From NCBI GenBank assembly GCA_017557525.1, contig JAFYYN010000036.1, positions 1-64,000 of the forward strand: a stretch of 64,000 nucleotides of DNA, written 5' to 3'. Below, one piece after another: positions 24,748 through 34,068 of this stretch. This stretch comes from Lachnospiraceae bacterium (GTDB lineage: Bacteria; Bacillota; Clostridia; Lachnospirales; Lachnospiraceae). The notes below the pieces were generated by a model that worked only from the letters and a program-made list of their open reading frames with translations, did no database searches and had not been told where the DNA came from. Positions within the stretch are counted from its first letter, which is position 1; the number at the start of each line of letters is the position of its first letter. Made by a program: the position numbers and the translations under genes.

Positions 24748-25551
24748 ATGGAATTTCACGGAATACATTTACCGGACAAAAATGAACCCACAACTCCAGG
24801 CAGGAAGCTCTCTGAGGGCAGAAACGCCAATGTTTACGAGTGGGGCGACGACAGGGTTATAAAGCTGTTTAAGGCCTCTTATCCGACGGATAAGGTGACG
24901 GAGGAATATTATAATGCTCTTGCCGTTAAAAGACTGGATTTTAAAAAGGCCGAGGTGCTGGAGCTGAAAAAGACTGAGTTTGGATTCGGCATTGTCTTTA
25001 AAAAGATAAACGGCGAAAATATGCTGGATTATATCATGAGGACCCGGGACTTTAAGGGTGCGGCGCTACAGCTTGCGGAACTTCAGAAAAGCATTAATAA
25101 ATGTAAATTTGACGTGCTAAAAGCAGAGGGTCTTGAGACCGCTCATGCGCAGCTTAGAAAGCATATGTTGGCATCGAAAAAGGCGGATTCTGATGCTACA
25201 AAGGAGATGCTGAGGTTCCTTGGTACCATGAAGGAGGGTGATTCCTTGTGTCACGGGAATCTTCATCCTGATAATGTGATCCTAACTGATGACGGACCGG
25301 TAGCACTTTCTGCATCCGGATACTGTTTGGGCTTTCCTCTGTATGATGTGGCTAAAACCTTCTTTCTGATCGGGTATACCCAGCTGCCGGGTGAGGACAG
25401 GAACGGCAATGATAACTGTGCATGTCCCACCTGCCGCGGGATAAAGAATATGGAGGAGCGGAAGGAGTTTGGAAGATACTATCTGGATGCGATGGGAAAG
25501 ACCGCTACACAGATTGGCGGATACCTTTCAATGATAATAGCCGGGATGTAA
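24748..25551 (+). CDS. Kinase-fold (APH-like) protein lacking catalytic residues
   Basis: This 267-residue protein has the aminoglycoside phosphotransferase/kinase fold: a nucleotide-loop segment LSEGRNANVYEW near 22-33, VIKLFK with the ATP-binding Lys, and LCHGNLHPDNVIL near 170, which corresponds to the catalytic loop HGDLHxxN. The catalytic Asp is replaced by Asn (HGN), and the metal-binding DFG/DWE segment is replaced by ALSASGYCLG. An extra loop CACPTCRG has a CxCxxC arrangement, possibly metal-binding. It could be a non-catalytic sensor or an enzyme with unusual chemistry. The start follows AAGGAAA. The next gene is a chemoreceptor, but a hairpin separates them. Confidence 0.7.
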   Translation: MEFHGIHLPDKNEPTTPGRKLSEGRNANVYEWGDDRVIKLFKASYPTDKVTEEYYNALAVKRLDFKKAEVLELKKTEFGFGIVFKKINGENMLDYIMRTRDFKGAALQLAELQKSINKCKFDVLKAEGLETAHAQLRKHMLASKKADSDATKEMLRFLGTMKEGDSLCHGNLHPDNVILTDDGPVALSASGYCLGFPLYDVAKTFFLIGYTQLPGEDRNGNDNCACPTCRGIKNMEERKEFGRYYLDAMGKTATQIGGYLSMIIAGM

Positions 25552-25559
25552 TTTTTTTG

Positions 25560-25610
25560 TTTACTTTATGGGCATAATGTGGTATAATCTATACTGTGTT
25601 ATGCCCTTTT
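25560..25610 (+). promoter_or_regulatory. Promoter overlapping a hairpin before chemoreceptor gene
   Basis: TTTACT (25560-25565) and TATAAT (25583-25588), 17 bases apart, form a good promoter. The same stretch holds GGGCATAA (25570-25577) and TTATGCCC (25599-25606) followed by TTTT, which would be a terminator for the upstream gene. The -10 box lies in the hairpin loop, so one sequence seems to end one gene and begin the next. Confidence 0.55.
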
Positions 25611-25694
25611 ACTGTTTGAAAGGAAATGTTTATTTAAGTAATGTGTTTTTGTCAGGCAGCTAAAGGAGATCTTGGCTTTTTGGGGAGGTATGAC

Positions 25695-27824
25695 ATGATT
25701 TTCAGGAATCTGAAAATGAGAACGGTTATGATAACCATAGTTGCATTGACGACATTTGTAGGTATATTCCTGCTTTGCCTACTGGCATCGCTTAATTCCA
25801 ATACGATGCTGAGAGATAAGGTAAATGACAATATGTCCACTTACCTTGATGCGCAGGAAAGATCCATTGAGAAGTTTGTCCAGGAATCTGAACAAAAACT
25901 TATCCTTTTCTCGAAAGCAAAGGATATAGAGGATATTCTTCTTGAGGACGCCAAAGACCGTGCCTCAAATCCGGACAGGACTCCTGAAAATGAGAATGCT
26001 GAGTATTTCAGCACAAATTTAAAGAGTTATAATTCTGCGCAAAACTATACCCTTGATTATTTCCAGTCCCTGACCAACTGGGAGGGACTTTATATCGGAA
26101 ACCTTAACTCTACGGTACTTACATATAATGCGGTTCCGGTTATAGGAAGAACTCTTCGTTCGGGAGATTCCTTAAAAGAGTTAATGGATCTTATTGCAGC
26201 AAACAAAAACGGTGTTTATGATGCAGGCATCATGGTTTCTAAGGGTTCCGGCCAGCTGTGTCTTTCAATGTACGCTGCGGTAGTCAAGGACGACGAGATC
26301 ATTGGTTATGTAGGCGCAGGAGTTTTCAATACTGAGCTCGAGAATATTCTTGAGGGAAACAAGATCAGCGGTATCGAGGACAGTAATTTCTATATGATCA
26401 ACAGCAAGACCGGAGTTCTTTTTACTGCTACTGACGAAGCTGAAAGAGAGTTTATTGCCGAGGAAACCGAAAATCCTATACTTCGTGATGTAATGAAGAG
26501 GATTGAGGCCGGTGAGGCAGACGGGCATTATGAGTATTCCGATGCCGATTATCAGAATGGCGAAAAGGTTGTTGTAAACTATGAGTCAGTTCCCGGACGT
26601 GACTGGGCGGTTATACTTACAGCTGACAAGGATGCATTGTATGAGGCATCAAACAAAAACCTCCGCAACATGTTTATCATAGGTGCATTAGCATTTGTGA
26701 TCATTCTTGCACTTGTAGCGCTTTCAATAACATTACTTACAAATCCTCTTGTAAAGGTAACCGGTGCTATTAAGGAGCTCGGAAAGCTTAACCTTGAAAA
26801 GAATGCAGAGGTTTCCAGGAGGGCAAATGACAGGAATGAGGTCGGAATTATTTCTCATGAGATTGAGGAATTGAGAAAGTCTTTAAGCAGTATCGTCAAT
26901 ACTCTTAAGGGCTGTTCGACAAGCCTTGATTCTTCAGCAGGCAGCATGTCTGTTAACTCCAAGGATCTGGTAGGTTTTGTTTCGGATAATACCGCAACAA
27001 CCCAGGAGCTTGCAGCAAGTCTTTCGTCAACCGGTTCGATTGTTGATACCGTAAATGGTAACATCAGGCATATGAACAAGCTGGTTGAGAATGTTGCAAA
27101 TTCCGTTAAGGAAGGTTCAGAGCAGAGCGGCAACATTTTAGCGGCTGCAGAGTCTATGGAGCAGAAGTCAGCACAGACTCTGTATGAGTCAAAGAGGAAC
27201 ATAACGGAGAACAAAGCAGCAGTCCAGGATGTTATGGGCAAGCTCCGTACATTGAGTAAGATCAATACATTTGTTAATGATATCCTTTCAATCGCAACAC
27301 AGACTAAGCTGCTTTCACTTAATGCTTCCATAGAGGCAGCTCGTGCTGGTGAACAGGGCAAAGGTTTCTCGGTCGTAGCTACCGAGATTGGTACACTTGC
27401 TTCAAATACTTCATCTGCAGCTCAGAAGATACAGGATATCACAAGGCTTACAAATGAAAGTATCGATGAGACGGTTAAGTGCTTTGACGAGCTTAATGAA
27501 TATCTTGAAAAGGATATCATGAAGAAGTTCGAAGAGTTTAATGCCGAGGCTCAGAACAATAACAGGATTACAAATGATCTGATCAACAACATAAATGAAG
27601 TAAGCAAGAACATTGTTGAATTCAAGCAGTTTGTGAATGAGCTTGTCGATCAGATGGATGAGATCAAGATGCTTAGTGAACAGAACAGTGCCGGTATTGA
27701 TGATATTGTTGATAAGAATGAGCATACCAGCAAGATCGCAGAAGACATGGTAGGTGCTGTAACTGTAAACAAGAGCAATGCTCAGGCTCTTAGTGAGATT
27801 ATTTCAAAGTTTAACGGAAATTAA
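25695..27824 (+). CDS. Methyl-accepting chemotaxis protein
   Basis: This 709-residue membrane receptor passes ligand signals to CheA/CheW and so to the flagellar motor. It has a membrane helix at about 10-32, an extracellular Cache-type sensor of about 280 residues ([26 protein letters not shown]), a second membrane helix at about 325-347, a HAMP linker, and a long cytoplasmic coiled coil with the conserved tip [25 protein letters not shown] near 535-560. The start at 25695 follows GGGGAGG; the frame back to 25641 adds a non-signal-like stretch and is not preferred. It is the first of two chemoreceptors in the window. Confidence 0.92.
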   Translation: MIFRNLKMRTVMITIVALTTFVGIFLLCLLASLNSNTMLRDKVNDNMSTYLDAQERSIEKFVQESEQKLILFSKAKDIEDILLEDAKDRASNPDRTPENENAEYFSTNLKSYNSAQNYTLDYFQSLTNWEGLYIGNLNSTVLTYNAVPVIGRTLRSGDSLKELMDLIAANKNGVYDAGIMVSKGSGQLCLSMYAAVVKDDEIIGYVGAGVFNTELENILEGNKISGIEDSNFYMINSKTGVLFTATDEAEREFIAEETENPILRDVMKRIEAGEADGHYEYSDADYQNGEKVVVNYESVPGRDWAVILTADKDALYEASNKNLRNMFIIGALAFVIILALVALSITLLTNPLVKVTGAIKELGKLNLEKNAEVSRRANDRNEVGIISHEIEELRKSLSSIVNTLKGCSTSLDSSAGSMSVNSKDLVGFVSDNTATTQELAASLSSTGSIVDTVNGNIRHMNKLVENVANSVKEGSEQSGNILAAAESMEQKSAQTLYESKRNITENKAAVQDVMGKLRTLSKINTFVNDILSIATQTKLLSLNASIEAARAGEQGKGFSVVATEIGTLASNTSSAAQKIQDITRLTNESIDETVKCFDELNEYLEKDIMKKFEEFNAEAQNNNRITNDLINNINEVSKNIVEFKQFVNELVDQMDEIKMLSEQNSAGIDDIVDKNEHTSKIAEDMVGAVTVNKSNAQALSEIISKFNGN

Positions 27825-27866
27825 AACCTTTATTACTATAATTATTTGGAAAGGGTTTGCTTTATT

Positions 27867-30800
27867 ATGAAATTTTGTAGAGAATGCGGAAAACAGAATA
27901 ATGACAAATCGTTATTTTGTATTGCCTGCGGAACTCCTTTTATGAAGCCCGAGGTGCAGCCGGAGGTACACCCTGAAATCCAGCCGGAAGTACAACCCGA
28001 GGTTCAACCTGAAATTCAACCGGATTTCCAGCCCGAGTATACGCAGGAAGTTATCCAGGAAACGGTACAAGATGTAAGCAGTCCTTCATTTGAAGAGAAT
28101 ATGCCCCAGGCAGATGGTTTCGAAACCATAGCTGCTGATGAGTATATAGAGCCCGTGGAAGAGGTTGTAGAGGAAACAATCCCCGAGCAATCGGTGTATG
28201 ATGAATATGTTGAGCCGGTAGAAGAGCAACCCGTATATGAGGAGTATGCAGAGCCTGTAGAGGAAGCAATCCCTGAGCAGTCCGTATACGATGAGTATAC
28301 AGAGCCTGTAGAGGAGGCAATCCCAGAGCAGCCCATATATGATGAGTACGTTGAGCCGGTAGAAGAACAACCCGTATATGAGGAGTATACAGAGCCTGTA
28401 GAGGAGGCAATTCCTGAGCAGCCAGTATACGATGAGTATATAGAGCCCATAGAGGAAACATTCCCTGAGCAACCGGTATATGAGGAATATGTAGAACCGG
28501 CAGTAGAGGAGACAATCCCTGAGCAGCCAGTATATGACGAGTATGTAGAACCCGTAGCAGAGGCAGTAGAGGAGACAATCCCCGAACAGCCGGTATATGA
28601 GGAGTACACAGAGCCTGTAGAAGAATCCGCAGAGGAATTTACAGAGGATGTGACAGACAATATCGGTGAATTCAGGTATGTTGCAGCACCGGAACCTCAG
28701 CCCGAGCCGGAGCCGGTATATTCTGAGCCGTCATACACAGAGCCCGAACAGGCACAGATTCCGGAAGAGCCTGAAGCAGATATGCTTGCCAGCTATGAGG
28801 AAATGCTCAATCCTGCAAATCCGCAGGAGTTATTCGGTAACAACTATACCGACATAAGGAGCATCGGATCCGGAGACGGTACAGCATATAAAGCATTCAG
28901 TAAATCAGCAAATAAAAATGTAGTAATAAAGAAGATTCACAGCCAGATTGAGAATCTTGCAAATATAACAGACACCATTAATCGAATGAAGAGAGTTAAG
29001 CATGACTCTCTGCCCGAGGTAGTTGATTATATCCAGGCAGGCGGAAACATCTACTCGGTAATGGAATATGTGGAAGGAAAGTCACTATACAGGAGTATCA
29101 GTGAAGGCCAGAGGTACTCTGAAAAGCAGATTTCCACATGGGCAGAGCATATAAGCTCGGCACTTATTTACCTTCATAAGTTTGAGCCGAGAGTAATACA
29201 TGCGGATATAAAGCCGTCAAATATCATCATCAGGCCTGATGGGACAGCAGTCCTTACAGACTATAACCCTGAAACAGCCGATCAGTACGGAGCGCATGTT
29301 ATCGGATATTCCGATGGTTATGCTCCCCCTGAACAGTATGAGTTCAGATCTGCCAATACCTATGGTGCAGTTAACTATGATGAGAAATATTCCAAGACGG
29401 TAGCCACCAAAGCGGACGGTATTTCAAAGGTTCAGGCAGGTACCACATGTGAAGCGGCTACACGTGCGTTCTCAGTAGTTGATGAGCGTTCTGATATTTA
29501 TAACTTCGGTGCTACTTTCTATTTCGCAGTAACAGGAAAGAGACCTGAGGCTTCAACAGGTGATGTAACCGCAGTTAACAAGGCAGGCGGAAAGGTAAGC
29601 TCAGGATTTGCTTCCATAATTACCAAGTGTATGGAAAAGGATCCGAAAAAGAGGTATCAGACTGCCGAGCAGCTGCATGCAGCACTTAAGAGTAACAGAA
29701 GAAGACCGATAATCATAATCGCAGCATTTGCTCTGATAGCTATTTTAGCATTCCTGTTATTGGTTCTTCCGGAACTTACCAAGAAGTCAAAGAAACCGAT
29801 GTCCACACCTGGTGGCTCATCAATGCCGGCACCTACTGTTGAGAATACGACTGCAGCGCCTACGGAAGATATTACCCCTGAGGTTACTGTTACTGATACT
29901 CCTACCGAGGTTATCAAGCCTACAGAGGAAGCAGTCGTACCTACAGAGGAGGTTGTACCTACTGAGGATGTTACCCCTACAGAGGAGGTTACACCTACAG
30001 ATGAAGTAAATCCTACTGAGAAAATAACACCTACAGAGGAAATTACTCCTACCGAAGAGGTTACACCTACTGAAGAGGCTACTCCCAGTCCTACAGAGTT
30101 GCCCACACCCACACCGGTAGCGAGTCCTTCACCTACACCGGTTGCAACACCTACGGTTAAGCCCACACCTTCACCTACACCTACGCCGGCAGCTACAGCA
30201 ACACCCAAGCCGACAAAGGCCCCGAAGGCTACAGCAACACCTAAGCCTACAGAAGCAGACCTTACTCCGACACCTTCTCTGAGCAAGGTTACCTACTATT
30301 CTAATCTGATAGGCTTTGAGCTTTCCGATGGTACACTTAAGAATTACAACCTTGCTAAGAGTACAGAGTTTGCTGGACTTAAGGCAAGCAAGGTAGAATA
30401 TGTATACTTTGGCGGATATCCGACCAATCAGGTTTCAAGTAAGGATACCATTAAGAACCTGAGCAAGGCTTCATATGACAGTAAAAATGTAGCTGATTAC
30501 GGCGGAACAAAGTATATGAAGATCGACTATATGCAGAGCAGCACTCAGACCGATACACTTTATTATCGTTATGCGCCTATTAAGTGGAAAGTGCTTTCTT
30601 CATCAAAGGATGAGCTCGTGCTGATATCCGATCAGGTAATAGATTTTAATGAATACAACGGTTTGGCAAACTGGCTGTCATCCAGCTTTAAGTCGGCAGC
30701 ATTCAGCGGAACCGAAAAGAAGATTATTGATGGGGATGTTACATTTCTTTCGGCAGATGAGGTTTCAAAGTATTCTAAGCTTAACATAACCACTTCAATT

Positions 30801-30989
30801 ACCGATTATGCTCAGATGCGTAAGAATTACGGCAAGAATAATTATACCAATTATGTAGTAGCTATGTGGTGGCTTAAATCATCAAGCGGAACGGTTTATG
30901 TTGACGGTAGCGGATCGATCATGACCGGCGGAATGGATTCATCATCCAGACAAGGTGTAAGACCTGTTATTAAGATAAAATTGCAGTAA
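27867..30989 (+). CDS. Zinc-ribbon / Ser-Thr kinase / DUF6273 membrane protein
   Basis: This 1040-residue protein opens with a zinc ribbon (CRECG...CIACG), then a 250-residue Glu/Pro/Tyr repeat region, a Ser/Thr kinase domain (about 325-600), one membrane helix (about 615-635), a Thr/Pro/Glu-rich spacer and an outside C-terminal domain with the DUF6273 pattern (YVYFGGYP, IKWKVL, MWWLKSS, QGVRPVIKIKL). The kinase has IGSGDG, VVIKK (ATP Lys) and HADIKPSN with the catalytic Asp; the DFG triplet reads DYN but keeps the metal Asp. It should be active and may link an extracellular signal to intracellular phosphorylation. ATG 27867 starts the zinc ribbon; a TTG at 27846 is less likely. metK follows. 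Confidence 0.85.
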   Translation: MKFCRECGKQNNDKSLFCIACGTPFMKPEVQPEVHPEIQPEVQPEVQPEIQPDFQPEYTQEVIQETVQDVSSPSFEENMPQADGFETIAADEYIEPVEEVVEETIPEQSVYDEYVEPVEEQPVYEEYAEPVEEAIPEQSVYDEYTEPVEEAIPEQPIYDEYVEPVEEQPVYEEYTEPVEEAIPEQPVYDEYIEPIEETFPEQPVYEEYVEPAVEETIPEQPVYDEYVEPVAEAVEETIPEQPVYEEYTEPVEESAEEFTEDVTDNIGEFRYVAAPEPQPEPEPVYSEPSYTEPEQAQIPEEPEADMLASYEEMLNPANPQELFGNNYTDIRSIGSGDGTAYKAFSKSANKNVVIKKIHSQIENLANITDTINRMKRVKHDSLPEVVDYIQAGGNIYSVMEYVEGKSLYRSISEGQRYSEKQISTWAEHISSALIYLHKFEPRVIHADIKPSNIIIRPDGTAVLTDYNPETADQYGAHVIGYSDGYAPPEQYEFRSANTYGAVNYDEKYSKTVATKADGISKVQAGTTCEAATRAFSVVDERSDIYNFGATFYFAVTGKRPEASTGDVTAVNKAGGKVSSGFASIITKCMEKDPKKRYQTAEQLHAALKSNRRRPIIIIAAFALIAILAFLLLVLPELTKKSKKPMSTPGGSSMPAPTVENTTAAPTEDITPEVTVTDTPTEVIKPTEEAVVPTEEVVPTEDVTPTEEVTPTDEVNPTEKITPTEEITPTEEVTPTEEATPSPTELPTPTPVASPSPTPVATPTVKPTPSPTPTPAATATPKPTKAPKATATPKPTEADLTPTPSLSKVTYYSNLIGFELSDGTLKNYNLAKSTEFAGLKASKVEYVYFGGYPTNQVSSKDTIKNLSKASYDSKNVADYGGTKYMKIDYMQSSTQTDTLYYRYAPIKWKVLSSSKDELVLISDQVIDFNEYNGLANWLSSSFKSAAFSGTEKKIIDGDVTFLSADEVSKYSKLNITTSITDYAQMRKNYGKNNYTNYVVAMWWLKSSSGTVYVDGSGSIMTGGMDSSSRQGVRPVIKIKLQ
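28140..28640 (+). repeat. Tandem repeats encoding PEQPVY-DEY-EPVEE units
   Basis: About ten imperfect units of 42-69 bases encode variants of IPEQPVYDEYVEPVEE in the kinase gene. The unit is acidic with regularly spaced Tyr and Pro. Because the DNA repeats are similar, the number of units is likely to change by slippage or recombination. Confidence 0.85.
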
Positions 30990-31000
30990 GTTTATTGCGG

Positions 31001-31031
31001 GCCCTGCAGAAATCAAAAGTTTCTGCAGGGC
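31001..31031. terminator. Perfect 12-bp hairpin before metK
   Basis: GCCCTGCAGAAA and TTTCTGCAGGGC form a perfect stem with a 7-base loop, 12 bases after the kinase stop and 38 bases before metK. There is no T tract, so it may be a factor-dependent terminator or an RNA-processing or stability element. Confidence 0.5.
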
Positions 31032-31068
31032 ATAATGATGACTACATAATATTTGGAGGGACTATCAA

Positions 31069-32298
31069 ATGGAGAAATATTTGTTTACATCCGAGTCGGT
31101 AACCGAAGGACATCCTGACAAGGTCTGCGATCAGATAAGTGATGCGATACTTGATGCTATGCTTGAGAAGGATCCTTACAGCCGTGTAGCTTGTGAGACC
31201 TGCTGTACGACAGGTCTTGTTATGGTTATGGGTGAGGTTACTACAAAGGAATATGTCGATATCCCCAAGCTGGTAAGAGATACCGTAAGGGAGATAGGCT
31301 ATACAAGAGCAAAGTACGGCTTTGATGCTGATACCTGTGGCGTTATGGTTACGCTTGACGAGCAGTCAAAGGATATAGCAATGGGCGTAAATAAGGCCTT
31401 GGAATCAAAGTCAAATTTTGGAAAGACCGTAGAGGAAGAGGAAAAGATCAACGATGCATATGTTGAGGCTGATCCTGATAACGTAGGTGCAGGAGACCAG
31501 GGCATGATGTTTGGTTATGCTACCAATGAAACTCCCGAGCTTATGCCCTATGCAATTTCTATGGCACATAAACTGACAAAGAAACTGGCTGAGGTCAGGA
31601 AAAACGGAACATTATCATATTTAAGACCAGACGGAAAGAGCCAGGTGACTGTTGAATACGGAGAAGATGGAAAGCCTTTCAGGATAGAGGCTATAGTGGT
31701 TTCTACACAGCATGATCCTGAGGTTACACAGGAAAAGATCCATGAGGATGTAAAGAAATATGTTATTGATACAGTGATCCCTCAGGAGATGATAGATAAG
31801 GATACAAAGATATTCATTAATCCTACTGGAAGATTTGTTATCGGCGGTCCTTCCGGAGACAGCGGACTTACAGGAAGAAAGATAATCGTTGACACCTATG
31901 GCGGAGCAGCACCTCATGGTGGTGGAGCTTTCTCGGGAAAGGATCCGACAAAGGTGGACAGATCTGCCTGTTATGCAGCCCGTTATGTTGCTAAAAATAT
32001 CGTGGCAGCAGGGCTTGCAGACAAGTGCCAGATTCAGCTTTCATACGCTATCGGCGTTGCAGAGCCTACATCTGTAAATATCGATACATTCGGTACAGGT
32101 AAGCTTTCAAATGAAAAGCTGCTTAAGATGGTAAGAGAAAACTTTGACCTTCGTCCCGCAGGCATTATCAAGATGCTTGACTTAAGGCGTCCAATCTACA
32201 AACAGACCGCAAGCTACGGCCATTTTGGAAGAAATGACCTTAATCTGCCTTGGGAGAAGACGGACAAGGTGGATGTACTTCGTAAATATCTTGGATGA
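31069..32298 (+). CDS. metK: S-adenosylmethionine synthetase
   Basis: MetK makes S-adenosylmethionine from methionine and ATP. The 409-residue protein has the N-terminal [20 protein letters not shown], the [12 protein letters not shown] nucleotide/methionine loop near 144, and the phosphate-binding [16 protein letters not shown] near 280. All catalytic residues in these motifs are kept. A TTGGAGGGAC ribosome site precedes ATG 31069. It is a little longer than E. coli MetK (384) because of loop insertions. No SAM riboswitch can be seen in the short leader. Confidence 0.97.
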   Translation: MEKYLFTSESVTEGHPDKVCDQISDAILDAMLEKDPYSRVACETCCTTGLVMVMGEVTTKEYVDIPKLVRDTVREIGYTRAKYGFDADTCGVMVTLDEQSKDIAMGVNKALESKSNFGKTVEEEEKINDAYVEADPDNVGAGDQGMMFGYATNETPELMPYAISMAHKLTKKLAEVRKNGTLSYLRPDGKSQVTVEYGEDGKPFRIEAIVVSTQHDPEVTQEKIHEDVKKYVIDTVIPQEMIDKDTKIFINPTGRFVIGGPSGDSGLTGRKIIVDTYGGAAPHGGGAFSGKDPTKVDRSACYAARYVAKNIVAAGLADKCQIQLSYAIGVAEPTSVNIDTFGTGKLSNEKLLKMVRENFDLRPAGIIKMLDLRRPIYKQTASYGHFGRNDLNLPWEKTDKVDVLRKYLG

Positions 32299-32432
32299 GA
32301 CTTATTGTCTCAGGCTAATAAGGTCTTATTACATAAAACAATATTACTACAGAGGAGAATTATAATACTTGATTTATCTGTTACGATTGCTTAGACTATC
32401 AAAGGGTAAACGTTATTATATAGAAAAAAATC

Positions 32433-33872
32433 ATGGCAGAAGAGAAAAAACAGGTTGAGGCGATAACCTCAATGAGCGAAGATTTCGCACAGTGGTATAC
32501 TGATATAGTTTTAAAAGCAGAGCTTGTTGACTATTCAAGCGTCAAGGGATGTCTTGTAATTAAGCCTGCAGGCTATGCTATCTGGGAGCTTATCCAGAAG
32601 CAGCTGGATGAGAAATTTAAGGAAACCGGCGTAGAGAATGTATATATGCCTATGTTTATCCCTGAGTCACTTCTTGAAAAGGAGAAGGACCATGTTGAGG
32701 GCTTTGCACCTGAGGTTGCATGGGTTACCCAGGGAGGACTTGAGCCTTTACAGGAGAAACTCTGTGTACGTCCTACTTCGGAGACCCTTTTCTGCGACCT
32801 GTATGCTAATATTGTACATTCCTACAGGGATCTTCCCAAGGTATACAATCAGTGGTGCAGCGTAGTGCGTTGGGAAAAGACCACCCGTCCTTTCCTTCGT
32901 TCAAGAGAATTCTTATGGCAGGAGGGACATACAGCACATGCGACTGCAGAGGATGCCGAAAACAGGACAAAGCAGATGCTGAACCTGTATGCACAATTCT
33001 GTGAAGAGGTGCTTGCAATCCCTGTAATAAAGGGTAGGAAAACCGATAAAGAGAAATTTGCCGGTGCAGAGGCTACCTATACTATAGAGGCTCTTATGCA
33101 TGACGGAAAGGCTCTTCAGTCAGGTACCAGCCATAACTTCGGTGATGGCTTTGCCAGAGCATTTGATATACAGTACACCGATAAGGACAACAAGCTTTCA
33201 TATGTTTATCAGACCTCATGGGGTATGTCCACGCGTCTTATCGGCGGTGTTATCATGGTACACGGAGATGATTCAGGACTTAAGCTGCCTCCGCGTGTTG
33301 CTCCTATCCAGACTGTCATTATACCTATTATGCAGAACAAGCCCGGCGTACTTGATAAGGCTAATGAACTTGCAGCTGCTCTTAAGGCAAAGGGTATCCG
33401 TGTAAAGGTTGATGATACCGATAAGCGTCCCGGATTTAAGTTCTCAGAGCAGGAAATGAGGGGCTTCCCTACCCGTATTGAGATCGGACCCAAGGATATC
33501 GAAGCAGGTACCTGCATAGTTGCACGCAGGGATACCGGTGAAAAACTGACGATCAGCTTAGATGAGATAGAAACAAAGCTTCCCGAGATACTTGATGCAA
33601 TCCAGAAAAATATGCTGGAGACTGCACGCAAGCATCGCGATGCACACACTTATTCCGCAACTACATATGATGAGTTTGTGGATGCTATCAATAACAAGCC
33701 CGGATTTGTTAAGGCAATGTGGTGTGGTGATGTCGCTTGCGAAAACAAGATCAAGGAAGATACAACCGCTACTTCCAGGTGTATGCCTTTTGAGCAGGAG
33801 CAGCTTTCAGACAAGTGTGTATGCTGTGGCAGACCTGCAAAGGCACTCGTTTACTGGGGAAAGGCTTATTAA
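32433..33872 (+). CDS. proS: Prolyl-tRNA synthetase, archaeal/eukaryote type
   Basis: This enzyme charges tRNA-Pro. The 479-residue protein is the short ProRS type without the bacterial editing insertion: class II motif 2 region ([24 protein letters not shown]), motif 3 ([19 protein letters not shown]), an anticodon domain, and the extra C-terminal zinc domain ([28 protein letters not shown]) whose final Tyr is typical. ATG 32433 has a weak ribosome site (AGAAAAAAATC), unlike its neighbours. A tRNA-Pro gene lies about 6.6 kb downstream. A 55-codon gene follows 3 bases after the stop. Confidence 0.96.
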   Translation: MAEEKKQVEAITSMSEDFAQWYTDIVLKAELVDYSSVKGCLVIKPAGYAIWELIQKQLDEKFKETGVENVYMPMFIPESLLEKEKDHVEGFAPEVAWVTQGGLEPLQEKLCVRPTSETLFCDLYANIVHSYRDLPKVYNQWCSVVRWEKTTRPFLRSREFLWQEGHTAHATAEDAENRTKQMLNLYAQFCEEVLAIPVIKGRKTDKEKFAGAEATYTIEALMHDGKALQSGTSHNFGDGFARAFDIQYTDKDNKLSYVYQTSWGMSTRLIGGVIMVHGDDSGLKLPPRVAPIQTVIIPIMQNKPGVLDKANELAAALKAKGIRVKVDDTDKRPGFKFSEQEMRGFPTRIEIGPKDIEAGTCIVARRDTGEKLTISLDEIETKLPEILDAIQKNMLETARKHRDAHTYSATTYDEFVDAINNKPGFVKAMWCGDVACENKIKEDTTATSRCMPFEQEQLSDKCVCCGRPAKALVYWGKAY

Positions 33873-33875
33873 ATA

Positions 33876-34043
33876 ATGATTGATTTTGATGAAGAAGTAG
33901 CAAAGTTCCAGCCATCAATGGAAATAGAAAAGGTGGAGGATACCGTGAGTGATGATAAACTCAGGGATATTTCCGATGTGCTGATTGCTATGTCAAGAAA
34001 CATAAATGCTAACAGTGAAGCCGAGAGAGGACTGCGCAGGTAA
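33876..34043 (+). CDS. 55-aa conserved small protein
   Basis: A 55-codon frame begins 3 bases after the proS stop and ends 25 bases before the next gene. The product is acidic at its start (IDFDEEVAKFQPSMEIE) and then forms a likely amphipathic helix (DISDVLIAMSRNIN). From memory, short proteins with a similar MIDF-E-x-FxPSLE start are common in Lachnospiraceae. No membrane segment is present. It has no clear ribosome site and is probably translated by coupling to proS. Confidence 0.6.
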   Translation: MIDFDEEVAKFQPSMEIEKVEDTVSDDKLRDISDVLIAMSRNINANSEAERGLRR

Positions 34044-34068
34044 GTAGCCCTGCAGAATGGTGTTTAAT

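Noticed and set aside
28140-28640. CRISPR-like array
   Set aside because: The repeats are continuous coding units in frame, without unique spacers of constant length.
28016-28660. Long - strand and alternative-frame open frames over the acidic repeats
   Set aside because: They are mirror frames of the repetitive kinase gene with biased composition and no start signals.
29657-30286. Gly/Val-rich 209-codon - strand frame
   Set aside because: It is the antisense of the Pro/Thr/Glu-rich spacer of the kinase protein; the composition is an artefact.
30990-31068. SAM riboswitch before metK
   Set aside because: The gap is 79 bases with a single simple hairpin; there is no room for, or likeness to, a SAM aptamer.
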